Program-made: the position numbers and the translations under genes | Origin: Phycisphaerae bacterium | GTDB taxonomy: Bacteria > Planctomycetota > Phycisphaerae > UBA1845 > Fen-1342 | Length of the DNA stretch: 64,000 nt | Assembly (NCBI GenBank): GCA_017999985.1 | Contig: JAGNKU010000012.1 | Location: forward strand, 95,019-159,018 | Direction of reading: 5' to 3' | Shown: piece by piece, positions 33,412 through 42,103 of the stretch | Layout: every line of letters starts with the position of its first letter | Position numbering within the stretch: the stretch's first letter is position 1 | The notes under the pieces: model-generated | Database searches by the model: none | Told to the model about the DNA's origin: nothing | What the model saw: the letters and a program-made list of their open reading frames with translations, nothing else

Positions 33412-33540
33412 TTGGCCGGTGGGCGTGCATCCGTTCTCGCGCACGCGTGCCCGCGCGTGCCCGCAACTGAAATTCCGTGCGCTAAACCATTAGTTCACAG
33501 ACCTTTATCAATCCGATAGAGAGATTGTACTATTTTCTTG

Positions 33541-33569
33541 TTGCATAAATCGCACGCATGTGGTACTAT
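33541..33569 (+). promoter_or_regulatory. Promoter of a candidate small RNA
   Basis: TTGCAT (33541-33546), 17-base spacer, TACTAT (33564-33569), each 4 of 6 matches, in a locally AT-rich stretch. Predicted start is near 33576, about 110 bases before the terminator at 33656-33685. Confidence 0.5.
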
Positions 33570-33575
33570 TTCAAC

Positions 33576-33685
33576 CATGGAAGCCAGGGAAGGGTCGAGG
33601 CTGTTGTCGTAAGTTGCCAGATGGAGTAAGGGGAAAGGCCGCGACCGGGCCGAGTGGGCGAGCCAGCGGGCTCGCCCGCTTTTTT
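33576..33685 (+). ncRNA. Candidate small RNA (about 110 nt) or attenuated leader
   Basis: A promoter-like sequence and an intrinsic terminator bracket about 110 bases with no convincing ORF. A short frame from ATG 33577 cannot be excluded as a leader peptide. The segment holds a purine-rich GGGGAAAGG single-stranded-looking stretch before the terminator stem. It could be a trans-acting RNA or a leader that attenuates the secreted-protein gene at 33844. No known family recognised. Confidence 0.4.
33656..33685 (+). terminator. Intrinsic terminator
   Basis: GGGCGAGCC (33656-33664), loop AGCG, GGCTCGCCC (33669-33677), then GC and six T. A perfect 9-bp stem. Confidence 0.9.
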
Positions 33686-33843
33686 GCGCCGCTTGCGTTG
33701 CCTGCCACGGCACGGCGGTACCCTGCCTTGCCGTCACGCATTTGGCGACCATATCGTCTCGCGGGGGTATGTTCGGCGCTGGCTGGGGACGTGGCTGACA
33801 AGACACCTGGGCCGCGTGCTGCACGCATACGGAGGTGGCCGCC

Positions 33844-34605
33844 ATGAAACGCACTTGCATCCTCATTGCGATCCTCACTCAAGCGGCCGTGGCCAGTGCG
33901 AGCGTCCGCGTGTTCGTCACGCCGGCGTCCGCGGGGTACGGACTGACGAATCCGGATCTGGCATTTACGCCCACGCTCAGCACGGTGACGGACAGCGGCG
34001 AAGACTTCAACGCTTACGACTGCATCCCGCCTGATCCGCTTTACGGGGTAGACGCCTACCCGCCTCTTGATCTCGCCACGGGGACGGCCACGAATCCGGT
34101 CCTGATCCCGCCCGGCGACTTCGCGTACATCTGGTTTCGGTTCCAGGACGTCGCCGAAAACACGCACGTGGATCAGATCAAAGTCGCCATCCGCGAATAC
34201 AGCAACGGGGCCCTCGGCGACGTCACGACCTGCTATTACGTGCTCAACTCAGCAGCGGGTGACCCACCGCGCAAACGCTGGGATGGCGTCGCGACGCCGC
34301 CGGACTATCCGTTCTGGCACATGAACCCACAGCCGCTGTTGGCGCACGACGGGCTGCTCAACGGGGCTGACGATCCGCAGTTGTTGTTCAAGCACCAGAG
34401 CGGCGGCAATCCGCGTACGGGCGTCGCGCTGCTCGGGGCGGTTTTGGCGGCGCCCGACAAGACCTACGTGATTCTCCCCGAGGAACTCAACTTCGACGTC
34501 GTGCCGCCGGATCCACTGATCTGGGGCGGATACTTCCTGTTTATGCCGGAGCCCGGCGCGCTGTCACTGCTGGCGCTCGGGGTCATGGGGCTGCGACGAC
34601 GCTGA
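33844..34605 (+). CDS. Secreted PEP-CTERM-type protein 3
   Basis: 253 residues from ATG 33844; GGAGG eight bases upstream decides against the GTG three codons earlier. Signal peptide MKRTCILIAILTQAAVASAS, then a beta-rich domain of unknown family (FTPTLSTVTDSGEDFNAYDC near its start), and the sorting tail MPEPGALSLLALGVMGLRRR at the stop. The domain differs from that of the tandem pair at 12910-14645 but the tail has the same design. Probably exported and processed by an exosortase encoded elsewhere. Confidence 0.82.
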   Translation: MKRTCILIAILTQAAVASASVRVFVTPASAGYGLTNPDLAFTPTLSTVTDSGEDFNAYDCIPPDPLYGVDAYPPLDLATGTATNPVLIPPGDFAYIWFRFQDVAENTHVDQIKVAIREYSNGALGDVTTCYYVLNSAAGDPPRKRWDGVATPPDYPFWHMNPQPLLAHDGLLNGADDPQLLFKHQSGGNPRTGVALLGAVLAAPDKTYVILPEELNFDVVPPDPLIWGGYFLFMPEPGALSLLALGVMGLRRR

Positions 34606-34614
34606 ACCTCAGCC

Positions 34615-34896
34615 CTACTCCGCCAGCTCGTACATGCCCTGTCCGGCGCGCCGCAGCTTGCCCTGCCGGGCGAGCTCGTCCCAGACGGCCTGCGGAAACT
34701 GGTTAGGCGGGATGATCGCGACGATGCCGGAGCGTCCGCCGCTCGTCATGGCCCCGTGGCCGAGCCGGGACTCGTCGTCGAGGCGGGCGAGCTTCAGGCG
34801 TTTCTTGAACGCTTTCATAGCGTTCTTGAGCTGTGTGGGCGGTATCTCGCCGGGGGCCGGGGCCCCGCCGGGCGCAATCGGAGGTTGATCGGTCAT
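34615..34896 (-). CDS. Small conserved hypothetical protein
   Basis: 93 residues from ATG 34896. Begins with a proline/glycine-rich, probably disordered segment (MTDQPPIAPGGAPAPGEIPP), followed by a basic helix (LKNAMKAFKKRLKLARLDDE) and a C-terminal FPQAVWDELARQGKLRRAG segment that resembles a small winged-helix wing. It may bind nucleic acid, but this is only suggestive. Start chosen where the conserved-looking part begins; the frame stays open to 35031. Convergent with the secreted protein gene, 9 bases away. Confidence 0.6.
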   Translation of the reverse strand: MTDQPPIAPGGAPAPGEIPPTQLKNAMKAFKKRLKLARLDDESRLGHGAMTSGGRSGIVAIIPPNQFPQAVWDELARQGKLRRAGQGMYELAE

Positions 34897-35133
34897 GGCG
34901 TTCCATCCATTCGCCGCGGCCTCGCGCGGCGGCGATGATTCACGATAGCCGGCGGGGCGGCGCGTTGTCCAGCGGGGCAGGGGCTGCCAGACTCGGCGCC
35001 TGGCCGCCTGGCGGCAGCCGGCGACGGGCATCTGCTATACATTCTAGTAGTGCGCCTGCACACTTCTCTCTGGGGCCGTCGCGCGCGGGTTGACCGCCGG
35101 TCGCGGCCCCGAGTTCATCGACTGGGGAGCCGC

Positions 35134-36591
35134 ATGGCCGCGCCACTCCATGTCGTCACGCCGCCGGCCTGGCCGCTGTCGCTGCGCTGGGCCTTGAAGT
35201 ACCTGCCCGACTATTTCCAGGAGACCCCGTGCCGCTTCCACGTCGAGCTGTTTAGCGCGCTCGAAGACCCGGACCGCCGACTGATCGCCCGCGTCGCCCC
35301 GCGCGGACACGCCAAGAGCACTTGCGCCACCTTCGCCTATCCGCTCTGGTGCCTCTGCACGCGCCGCCGCCGCAACATCGTCATCGTCACGCACGAGACC
35401 TCACTCGCGACCCAGTTCGTCCGCGACATCCGCAACGAGCTGGAGTCCAACGAGCGCATCGCGGAGACCTATGGCGATCTCTGTGCCGGCGAGGAGCCGT
35501 CATCGAAGTGTACACGCTCCGCGCGGCGACGCTGGACGGCCGCACAGTTCACGACGCACACCGGCGTGACCGTCCAGGCTCGCAGCACCGGCGCGGGTTT
35601 CCGCGGGCTGCGCGTCGGGCCGCGGCGCCCGGACCTCATCATCTGTGACGACATCGAGAAGGACGAGCACGTCGCGACCGCGGAAGGGCGGCAGAAACTC
35701 GAGCACTGGCTGCGGCGGGTCGTGATGCCGGCCCTGGCGCCCGAGGGCCAGCTCGTGGTTGTCGGGTCGCTGCTCCATCACGACTCGCTGCTGGCGAACC
35801 TGCGCGATCCGCGCCGCTTCCCGTGCTGGGATTACGCGCTCTACCGGGCGCTGGAAGCCGAGCGCGGTCCGGATGGCGCGTTCCGCCGCGTCGCCCTGTG
35901 GCCCGCGCGCTGGCCGGTCGAGCGGCTGGACCTGGAGCGCGAGCGCATCGGCACGCACGCGTTCGAGCAGGAGTACCAGGCCAATCCGCAGGACGACGAC
36001 CTGCGCGTCTTCCCGCCGGAATGGCTGCGGCGCTATGACCCGGCCACGCTGCCCACCGCCGGGCTCGTCAATCTCATCACCGTCGATCCGGCGACCGGCA
36101 AGTCGGGCGGCGACTACTTCGCCCTCTGGGTCGGCAGCGTTGATCCGGCCACGCGGCGAATCTACACACGCGAGCTGCTGCTCGCCCGCCTGAATGCCGT
36201 CGAGCAGGCCAGGTGTGTCCTGGCGGCGTACGACCGCTGGCGTCCGCTGAAGATCGCGATCGAGACGACGGCGTACCAGTCAGCGCTGAAGGATTACCTG
36301 GAGGAGGAAAGCCGCCGGCGCGGCCTGTACCTCCCGCTCATGGGCTTCACGAGCACGGTCGACAAGCGCGTCCGCATCACCGCCAGCTCGCTCTTCTACG
36401 AGAACGGCACCTTTTGGCTGCCCCCGACGCTGGATCCCGAGGCTGAGCGGCAGTTCCTGCACTTCCCGAAGACCGCACACGACGACGCACCAGACGTCTG
36501 CGCGATGGGTATCGAGCTGGCCCGTGCGGTCTGCGCGGGGACGCGCGTCGAAGGCGCAACTGCCCAGGCCGCCATGCGCGGTGACTGGTGA
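35134..36591 (+). CDS. Phage terminase large-subunit-like protein (orphan)
   Basis: 485 residues from ATG 35134 (GGGGAG upstream). The ATPase half has the degenerate Walker A VAPRGHAKST at about residues 54-63, an adenine-side segment NIVIVTHETSLATQFVRDIR, and Walker B DLIICDDIEKDE. The nuclease half begins NLITVDPATGKSGGDYFALW, whose Asp matches the RNase H-like metal site of TerL proteins. Terminases package phage DNA into capsids. No portal, capsid, tail, integrase or lysis genes flank it, so it is an isolated remnant or a domesticated ATPase-nuclease. The frame is intact. Confidence 0.8.
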   Translation: MAAPLHVVTPPAWPLSLRWALKYLPDYFQETPCRFHVELFSALEDPDRRLIARVAPRGHAKSTCATFAYPLWCLCTRRRRNIVIVTHETSLATQFVRDIRNELESNERIAETYGDLCAGEEPSSKCTRSARRRWTAAQFTTHTGVTVQARSTGAGFRGLRVGPRRPDLIICDDIEKDEHVATAEGRQKLEHWLRRVVMPALAPEGQLVVVGSLLHHDSLLANLRDPRRFPCWDYALYRALEAERGPDGAFRRVALWPARWPVERLDLERERIGTHAFEQEYQANPQDDDLRVFPPEWLRRYDPATLPTAGLVNLITVDPATGKSGGDYFALWVGSVDPATRRIYTRELLLARLNAVEQARCVLAAYDRWRPLKIAIETTAYQSALKDYLEEESRRRGLYLPLMGFTSTVDKRVRITASSLFYENGTFWLPPTLDPEAERQFLHFPKTAHDDAPDVCAMGIELARAVCAGTRVEGATAQAAMRGDW

Positions 36592-36669
36592 CACGGCCAC
36601 CTTGATTCAGCCCGGCGTTTCGTCTACCGTCGCGGCTGCGCCGTGCCAGGCGCTGCGAGAGGCCGGAGC

Positions 36670-38550
36670 ATGTCGTCTGCGCACAAACCCACGCCCGCGG
36701 CCGAGCGTGTCACCACGCGGTCGCTGCGAATTGCGTGGCTGGTGGGAGCGCTACTGGTCGTCGGTATGCTGGTCACGGTCGCGCATCGCTCCGTGTTGAC
36801 CGCCCAGGCCTATGCCGCCGACGACAACGAGTACATCCTGTACAACACGCGCGTCCAGAATCCGAGCTGGACCGCGGCAGGGCAGTTTTTGACCGAAGTG
36901 CTCGAGCCGACCACGGTGCGCGGCTACTACCAGCCGCTGACGATGATCTCGCTGATGGTGGATTCGGCACTCGGCGGCCGGCCCAACGACTTGCGCGCCT
37001 ATCACCGCACGAGCCTCATCCTGCACGTAGGCAACACGCTGCTGGTCATCGTGTTGCTCTACCTGCTGTTCGGCAAGCTCGGCATCGCCGCGCTGGTCGG
37101 CTTGCTCTTCGGCCTGCACCCGCAAACGGTCGAGCCGATCGCGTGGGTGAGCGACCGCAAGACGCTCCTGGCGGCGTTTTTCGCGCTGGGGGCGCTGATC
37201 CTATATGTCTCGCACGCGCGGCGAACAGGCTGGGTCCGCTATGGGCTCGCGCTCGTACTGTTCGCGCTCGCCCTCCTGTCGAAGCCGACGGTCACGCCGC
37301 TGCCGCTCTTGCTGCTGCTCCTGGACTTCTGGCCGCTACGCCGGCTGAGCTGGAAGAGCCTGTTGGAGAAGGTGCCGTACTTCGTCATTGCCGGCGGATC
37401 GGCCGTCATCACCTATGTTTCGCAGGCGCGCACCGCGGTCGTGATCACGCCCGAGAGCCGGGGCTGGCAGGAGATCGTGCTGACGATCTGCCACAACATC
37501 GTCTTCTATCCCTGGAAGCTGATCTGGCCGGTTCATCTGACGCCGCGCTACCCGCTGCCCGCACCCTTCGAGTGGTCGCAGCCGGCGCTCTTGGCCGGGC
37601 TGATCGGCACCGCGCTGTTGCTGATCGTGCTCGGCGCCGCGCTGCGCTGGACGCGCGCCCCGCTCACGAGTTGGCTGTTCTTCCTGGTGGCCATCCTCCC
37701 GACGCTGGGGATCATCGGTTTCACCAACGTCATCGCGTCCGACAAGTACGTCTACTTCCCGGTGCTCGGCCTGCTGATGCTTCTGGCGTACGGACTGGGG
37801 TGCCTGTGGGACGCGCTGCCGCGGCAGACGTTTGCGCGGGTCGTTGTGGTCGTAGTGCTGCTCGGGCTGGGCGTCGGTGAGGCCGTCGCGACGCATCGTT
37901 ACCTGGCGCGCTGGCAGGACACCGAGCGCCTGTACCGCTACATGCTGACGCGGGCGCCGGACGTACCGGACCTGCACGACCAGCTTGGCTTCGCGCTCCA
38001 GCAGCAGGGGCGCACCGCCGAAGCCATCGCGGCGCTGGAAACCGCCCTCCGGCTGGATCCGAACTACTACCATTCCTACAACAACCTCGGCACGGTGCTC
38101 GCGACGGCTGGCCGACTCGAGGAGGCCGTGGCGGCCTTTCGCGAAGGCGTGCGTCGCGTGCCGAAATTCGCGATGGCGCACAGCAACCTCGGGCGGGCGC
38201 TGGAATTGCTCAAGCGGCCCGATGAGGCCCGCGCGAGCTACGAGGCGGCGCTCGCGGCGGATCCGGACTGCGTCGATGCCCACAAGGGGCTCGGTATCCT
38301 GCTCGCGCGCCAAAACAAGTTGGACGAAGCGGCGGAGCACCTGCGGGCTGCGATTCGCATCCACCCGAAGTACGTGGACGCCTACATCGGCCTGGCGATC
38401 ACGCTCGACATGCAGGGCAAGCTTGATGAAGCCATCGCGGTCTACGAAGCGGCCCGCCGGATCGCGCCGGAGAACCCGCTGGTGCTCAAGGGTCTCCAGC
38501 AGTTTCGCGCGAAGCGAGCCGGCGCGGCGCCGCCCCGACCCGGACCGTAA
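36670..38550 (+). CDS. Multi-pass membrane protein with C-terminal TPR repeats (TMTC-like)
   Basis: 626 residues. About ten predicted transmembrane helices fill residues 20-430, and five TPR units follow (for example LGFALQQQGRTAEAIAALET and LGTVLATAGRLEEAVAAFRE). The early luminal/periplasmic loop AADDNEYILYNTRVQN with its Asp-Asp pair, and YYQPLTMISLMVDSALGG, resemble the GT-C glycosyltransferase-type TMTC/TPR proteins. It may transfer a sugar from a lipid carrier to protein or glycan in the periplasm. That function is inference; substrate unknown. ATG 36670 has GAGAGG upstream and removes a short unlikely extension. Confidence 0.75.
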   Translation: MSSAHKPTPAAERVTTRSLRIAWLVGALLVVGMLVTVAHRSVLTAQAYAADDNEYILYNTRVQNPSWTAAGQFLTEVLEPTTVRGYYQPLTMISLMVDSALGGRPNDLRAYHRTSLILHVGNTLLVIVLLYLLFGKLGIAALVGLLFGLHPQTVEPIAWVSDRKTLLAAFFALGALILYVSHARRTGWVRYGLALVLFALALLSKPTVTPLPLLLLLLDFWPLRRLSWKSLLEKVPYFVIAGGSAVITYVSQARTAVVITPESRGWQEIVLTICHNIVFYPWKLIWPVHLTPRYPLPAPFEWSQPALLAGLIGTALLLIVLGAALRWTRAPLTSWLFFLVAILPTLGIIGFTNVIASDKYVYFPVLGLLMLLAYGLGCLWDALPRQTFARVVVVVVLLGLGVGEAVATHRYLARWQDTERLYRYMLTRAPDVPDLHDQLGFALQQQGRTAEAIAALETALRLDPNYYHSYNNLGTVLATAGRLEEAVAAFREGVRRVPKFAMAHSNLGRALELLKRPDEARASYEAALAADPDCVDAHKGLGILLARQNKLDEAAEHLRAAIRIHPKYVDAYIGLAITLDMQGKLDEAIAVYEAARRIAPENPLVLKGLQQFRAKRAGAAPPRPGP

Positions 38551-38628
38551 GCGCAACCGCTGCGCGCCATTTCCAGGCGGCACTGACAACTTCTGACAGG
38601 CGGACACACGCCGCGACGCCCACGCCCG

Positions 38629-38634
38629 TATAAT
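38629..38634 (+). promoter_or_regulatory. -10 element upstream of sppA
   Basis: A perfect TATAAT, about 100 bases before the sppA start. No good -35 lies at 16-18 bases; CTGACA at 38593-38598 is too distant. Possibly an activator-dependent promoter. Confidence 0.5.
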
Positions 38635-38735
38635 GCAGACTCAGCGGCCGTCGGAGATGCGGCTCCGGATGCGTGGGTGGCGCCTGCGGGATGGCGTGAC
38701 GCACGCGTACTCCGGACCGGCAGGAGATTGCGGTG

Positions 38736-40574
38736 ATGACACGAGTGATGCGAAAACTGGCAGTTGGGACGACGTTGGCGGCGGCGCTGCTGCTCTGGCC
38801 GAGCGCGGCCCACGCACAAAAGACTGTCCTGCGCCTGCGGCTGGCGGGGCCGGTGCTCGAGGCCCCCAATGATACCGCCGGCCTGTTGGCCATGTTTCAG
38901 CAGGAGGAGGCCCAGACGCTGCGGGATTACCTGGACGCGATTCGGCGGGCGGCCGGCGACCGTCAGATCAGCGGCCTGGCGCTCATCCTGGACCAGCCGC
39001 AGTTGTCGCTGGCGCAGGTTGAGGAGCTGAGCCGCGCGCTCCAGTATTTCCAGGCCAAGGACAAGCCGGTGTACTGCTACCTGGACGCCGGCACCAACCT
39101 GACCTACGCGCTGGCGACCGCGGCCAGCCACATCACCCTGGCTGAGTACAGCGAGCTGGAGATCGTGGGGCTGCACGGTGAACTGTCGTATTACAAGGGG
39201 CTGCTGGACAAGATCGGCGTTGAGGCCGACATGATGCACTGCGGCGCGTACAAGAGCGCGCTCGAGCCGTTCACACGCACCGAGCCCAGCCCCGAGGCCG
39301 CCGAGAACGTCAACTGGCTGCTCGACGGGATCTACGACCGCTGGATACAGCTCATCGCCGAGGGACGGAAGCTCCCCGTCGACGAGGTGAAGAAGCTCGT
39401 CGACCAGGCGCCGCTCAGCGCGAAACAGGCCCTGGACGCCAAGCTGGTGGACGAGGTCTCCTCGTTCCCAGCGTTCAAGCAGCGCCTGTACAAGGAATTC
39501 GGCAAGGACGTCACGATCCTCAAGAAGTACGAGGAGAACGCCGGTCCGCCCATCGACATGGACAACCCGTTTGCGTTCTTCGAGCTGATCGGCAAGCTCA
39601 TGCAGGGGCCGGTGAAGATCGACGAGCCGGGCGTGGGGCTGATCTACATCGAAGGCGCCATCGTGATGGGCAAGAGCGACGACAGCCCGTTCGCCGGTAC
39701 GAGCGCCGGCAGCAGCTCCGTGCGGGCCGCGTTCGAGGAAGCCCGCGAGGACGACAACATCAAGGCGGTCGTCGTGCGCGTGGATTCGCCCGGCGGATCG
39801 GCCCTGGCCAGCGACATCATCTGGGAAGCCGCGACCCGCTGCGCGGCTGAGAAACCGCTGATCGTCAGCATGGGCCAGGTCGCCGGCAGCGGCGGGTACT
39901 ACGTCGCGATCCCCGGCGACACGATCTTCGCCGAGGCGACGACCATCACCGGCTCGATCGGCGTCGTCGGCGGCAAACTGGTCTGGAACGGCCTGATGCA
40001 GGACAAGCTCGGCATCACGACCACGGAGTTCTCCCGCGGCAAACACGCCGGCCTGATGAGCATGAACCGCAAGTGGACCGACGACGAGCGCGCCTGGATG
40101 ACAACGTACATGAACTCTGTCTACGAGCAGTTCAAGGGACGCGTGACCAAGTCGCGCGGCGACCGCGTCAAGAAAGACCTGGAACAGATCGCCGGCGGGC
40201 GCGTCTACACCGGTGCGCAGGCACTGGAACTGGGCTTGGTGGACAAGCTCGGTGGCCTCTCCGACGCGCTGGATTTCGCCGCGAACAAGGCCGGGCTGGG
40301 GCGCGACTACCAGGTGCTGAACGTGCCGCGACCGTCGGGCTTCGCCGAGTTCCTGAAGCTGCTGCAGGCCCTGACGGGCGAGGAAGGCAAAGACGATTAT
40401 GAGATGGGCAAGGCTGCGCTGGCCAACGATCCGCTGCTCGGTGCGGTGCTGCCGCTCATCGGTGAACTGGCCCCGACGCAGGTGCGCGACATCCTGCGCG
40501 GGTTGCGTGACCTGGTGATTCTGCGCCACGAAGGCGTGGGCTGCTTCATGCCGGCGGTGCCGCGGTTCCGCTAG
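38736..40574 (+). CDS. sppA: Signal peptide peptidase SppA (long form)
   Basis: 612 residues, two tandem S49 domains as in the 67-kDa E. coli SppA. It degrades cleaved signal peptides in or near the inner membrane. An N-terminal hydrophobic segment ends SAAHAQ. The first domain carries HCGAYKSALEPFTR, whose Lys is the general base; the second carries VVVRVDSPGGSALASDIIW and SMGQVAGSGGYYVAIPGDTI with the nucleophilic Ser, then TTITGSIGVVGGKLVWNGLM. Lys and Ser lie in different domains, as in the E. coli enzyme. AGGAG is well placed for ATG 38736 or the adjacent GTG 38733. Confidence 0.93.
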   Translation: MTRVMRKLAVGTTLAAALLLWPSAAHAQKTVLRLRLAGPVLEAPNDTAGLLAMFQQEEAQTLRDYLDAIRRAAGDRQISGLALILDQPQLSLAQVEELSRALQYFQAKDKPVYCYLDAGTNLTYALATAASHITLAEYSELEIVGLHGELSYYKGLLDKIGVEADMMHCGAYKSALEPFTRTEPSPEAAENVNWLLDGIYDRWIQLIAEGRKLPVDEVKKLVDQAPLSAKQALDAKLVDEVSSFPAFKQRLYKEFGKDVTILKKYEENAGPPIDMDNPFAFFELIGKLMQGPVKIDEPGVGLIYIEGAIVMGKSDDSPFAGTSAGSSSVRAAFEEAREDDNIKAVVVRVDSPGGSALASDIIWEAATRCAAEKPLIVSMGQVAGSGGYYVAIPGDTIFAEATTITGSIGVVGGKLVWNGLMQDKLGITTTEFSRGKHAGLMSMNRKWTDDERAWMTTYMNSVYEQFKGRVTKSRGDRVKKDLEQIAGGRVYTGAQALELGLVDKLGGLSDALDFAANKAGLGRDYQVLNVPRPSGFAEFLKLLQALTGEEGKDDYEMGKAALANDPLLGAVLPLIGELAPTQVRDILRGLRDLVILRHEGVGCFMPAVPRFR

Positions 40575-40978
40575 CCGCCGGTCGGATTCATACCTTAGGT
40601 GATGTCACCTGGTCGGATGCCACGGGCTACTGGCAGGCCCGTGGCATCCGCATTCTTGGGCTTGGTCCGCGCCTGCCGGCGTGCCTGAACCCGCCCCTCC
40701 CGACGCGCAGTTTGTGTTCCCGGCCTCGAATTCCCGCCTGAAACGCGATGTCCGATAAGGGCGCGCACGCGCACGACCGCCCCGCGTTTGCCGCCCGCGC
40801 CTGGGGGACCGGATCGCACCCGGGGCGTGTCCGGTGTGCGTCCGCCCCGTCGTCCTGGACCGGCCGCACAACAGCCGCCCCCACTCACCGTCCGACAGGG
40901 AGGTAGGCAGCCCCGTGGTGATTTGCCGGCTGTGGGTGCCGGGCGAGCGGCGGTGCTGCGACGAACCGGGAGTTCGCG
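40575..40978. other. 404-base intergenic region after sppA
   Basis: No gene is supported. It contains a short dyad AGGTGA-TG-TCACCT (40597-40610) and the long hairpin at 40614-40650. The remaining bases are GC-rich without recognisable promoter until GGGAG before the ATG at 40979. Confidence 0.5.
40614..40650. repeat. Perfect inverted repeat downstream of sppA
   Basis: CGGATGCCACGGGC (40614-40627) and GCCCGTGGCATCCG (40637-40650) are a perfect 14-bp inverted repeat around a nine-base loop. There is no T-run on either side, so it may be a factor-dependent terminator or an mRNA 3'-end stabiliser for sppA, or a degenerate mobile repeat. Confidence 0.6.
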
Positions 40979-42103
40979 ATGTGTTGTGGCGCGCGCGGCG
41001 TGCGGGGGCACGCTGTTGCCCAGTGGTGGGGGGTGATCGTTCGCCGGTGGGCACGGGCCGTTGGTGGATTGGCCGCGGTGGTGCTTGGGCTGGCCGGGTG
41101 CGGCGACGCGCCGCTGTGGGATCAGGCGGCCGGTTTCGTCGACTACAAAGACTCCGGGAAAATCCTCGCGGTTGACGACGGCGTGGAGCTGAGCCGCCAC
41201 ACGGGGCAAGTCGCCGGCGACGACGACTACGCGCTGTTCGACGTAGGTGTCGCGGCGGCCGGGGAAACCTGGACCTTCACGGTGCACACCCCCGCGGGGT
41301 CGCCCCGCCTGTTCACCATCGCGGTCTACGATGCGGAGTACGACTTGCTACAGCGCGTCCGGCGTGCGTCCGGCGTTGAGCTGCGCCACACGATGCGGCG
41401 GGCCACCGGGCGGGTCTACGCCGCCGTGATGGCGGAATGTGACGGCGCGGTCGAGTTCGAGTTGGTAACGACGCACCTGCCGGCAGGGGACGCTCCGGAG
41501 CCGCGCGCGCAGGTAGTGTGGCTGGACTACACCGGCGCGCGCGCGATCGCGATTGCCGACCAGCCGGCCGTGTCATTCGGCCCGTTCCACGCAGCGGACC
41601 TGGGGCCGCAGTACGCGGACGCCACCGAGGTGATCAAGGCGGAGATCACGCGGACCGTGCGGGCGCTGTACGCCGGCTACGCGGTGACGATCATCAGCTC
41701 GGATGAAGCGGCGGTGCCGCCCGGTCCGCACTCGACCATCTACTTCGGCGGGTACAATCCAGACTTGGTCGGGATGGGCGCGGGGGTCGACCGCTACAAC
41801 GCGGATCCAAGTGATGACGCGATCGTCTACACGCGCTCGTTTACGTCCTACGCGGTGATGGACCTGTCGCCCGAGGACATGGGCCGGATGGTTGGCAACA
41901 CGGCCGCCCATGAATTAGGCCATCTTCTGGGCCTGTTCCACACGCGCGGCGCGGACCAACTCATGGACGACGCGCGCTCAGCGTGGGACCTGGCGGCGGT
42001 TTCCAAGCTTGGCCGGGCGCCGCTGGCGGAGACCGTGTTCCCGTTTGGTGTCGAGGACGCACCGACCGTACTCGCGCAGACCGTCGGGCTGGCCGGGGAC
42101 TAG
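40979..42103 (+). CDS. Putative zinc metalloprotease lipoprotein
   Basis: 374 residues. A long N-terminal region ends in lipobox GLAGC (about residue 41), so the mature form should be lipid-anchored. Residues 60-160 form a PPC-like pre-peptidase beta-domain (GDDDYALFDVGVAAAGETWT). The catalytic part has NTAAHELGHLLGLFH, a HExxHxxGxxH zinc site of metzincins, followed by a Met-turn candidate DQLMDD. It would act extracytoplasmically. ATG 40979 has GGGAG six bases upstream, but a later GTG would give a more normal n-region. Its 3' end overlaps the convergent MBL gene by 4 bases. Substrate unknown. Confidence 0.78.
   Translation: MCCGARGVRGHAVAQWWGVIVRRWARAVGGLAAVVLGLAGCGDAPLWDQAAGFVDYKDSGKILAVDDGVELSRHTGQVAGDDDYALFDVGVAAAGETWTFTVHTPAGSPRLFTIAVYDAEYDLLQRVRRASGVELRHTMRRATGRVYAAVMAECDGAVEFELVTTHLPAGDAPEPRAQVVWLDYTGARAIAIADQPAVSFGPFHAADLGPQYADATEVIKAEITRTVRALYAGYAVTIISSDEAAVPPGPHSTIYFGGYNPDLVGMGAGVDRYNADPSDDAIVYTRSFTSYAVMDLSPEDMGRMVGNTAAHELGHLLGLFHTRGADQLMDDARSAWDLAAVSKLGRAPLAETVFPFGVEDAPTVLAQTVGLAGD

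Larger units (their letters stand above)
33412..33843. other. 432-base intergenic region after kdsA
   Basis: No protein-coding gene is supported; the frames here on both strands look like GC-driven shadows. The first 130 bases are unusually AT-rich and contain two copies of GTACTATTT about 35 bases apart, one forming the promoter at 33541-33569. A clear terminator ends at 33685. The rest leads to the GGAGG of the gene at 33844. Confidence 0.6.

Noticed and set aside
35134..36591. Prophage region around the terminase gene
   Set aside because: Neighbours are chromosomal-type genes; no integrase, portal, capsid, tail or attachment repeats were seen.
40595..41287. Minus-strand frames in the sppA/metalloprotease gap
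   Set aside because: Arg/Pro-rich, no motifs, no ribosome-binding site, and partly antisense to the metalloprotease gene.
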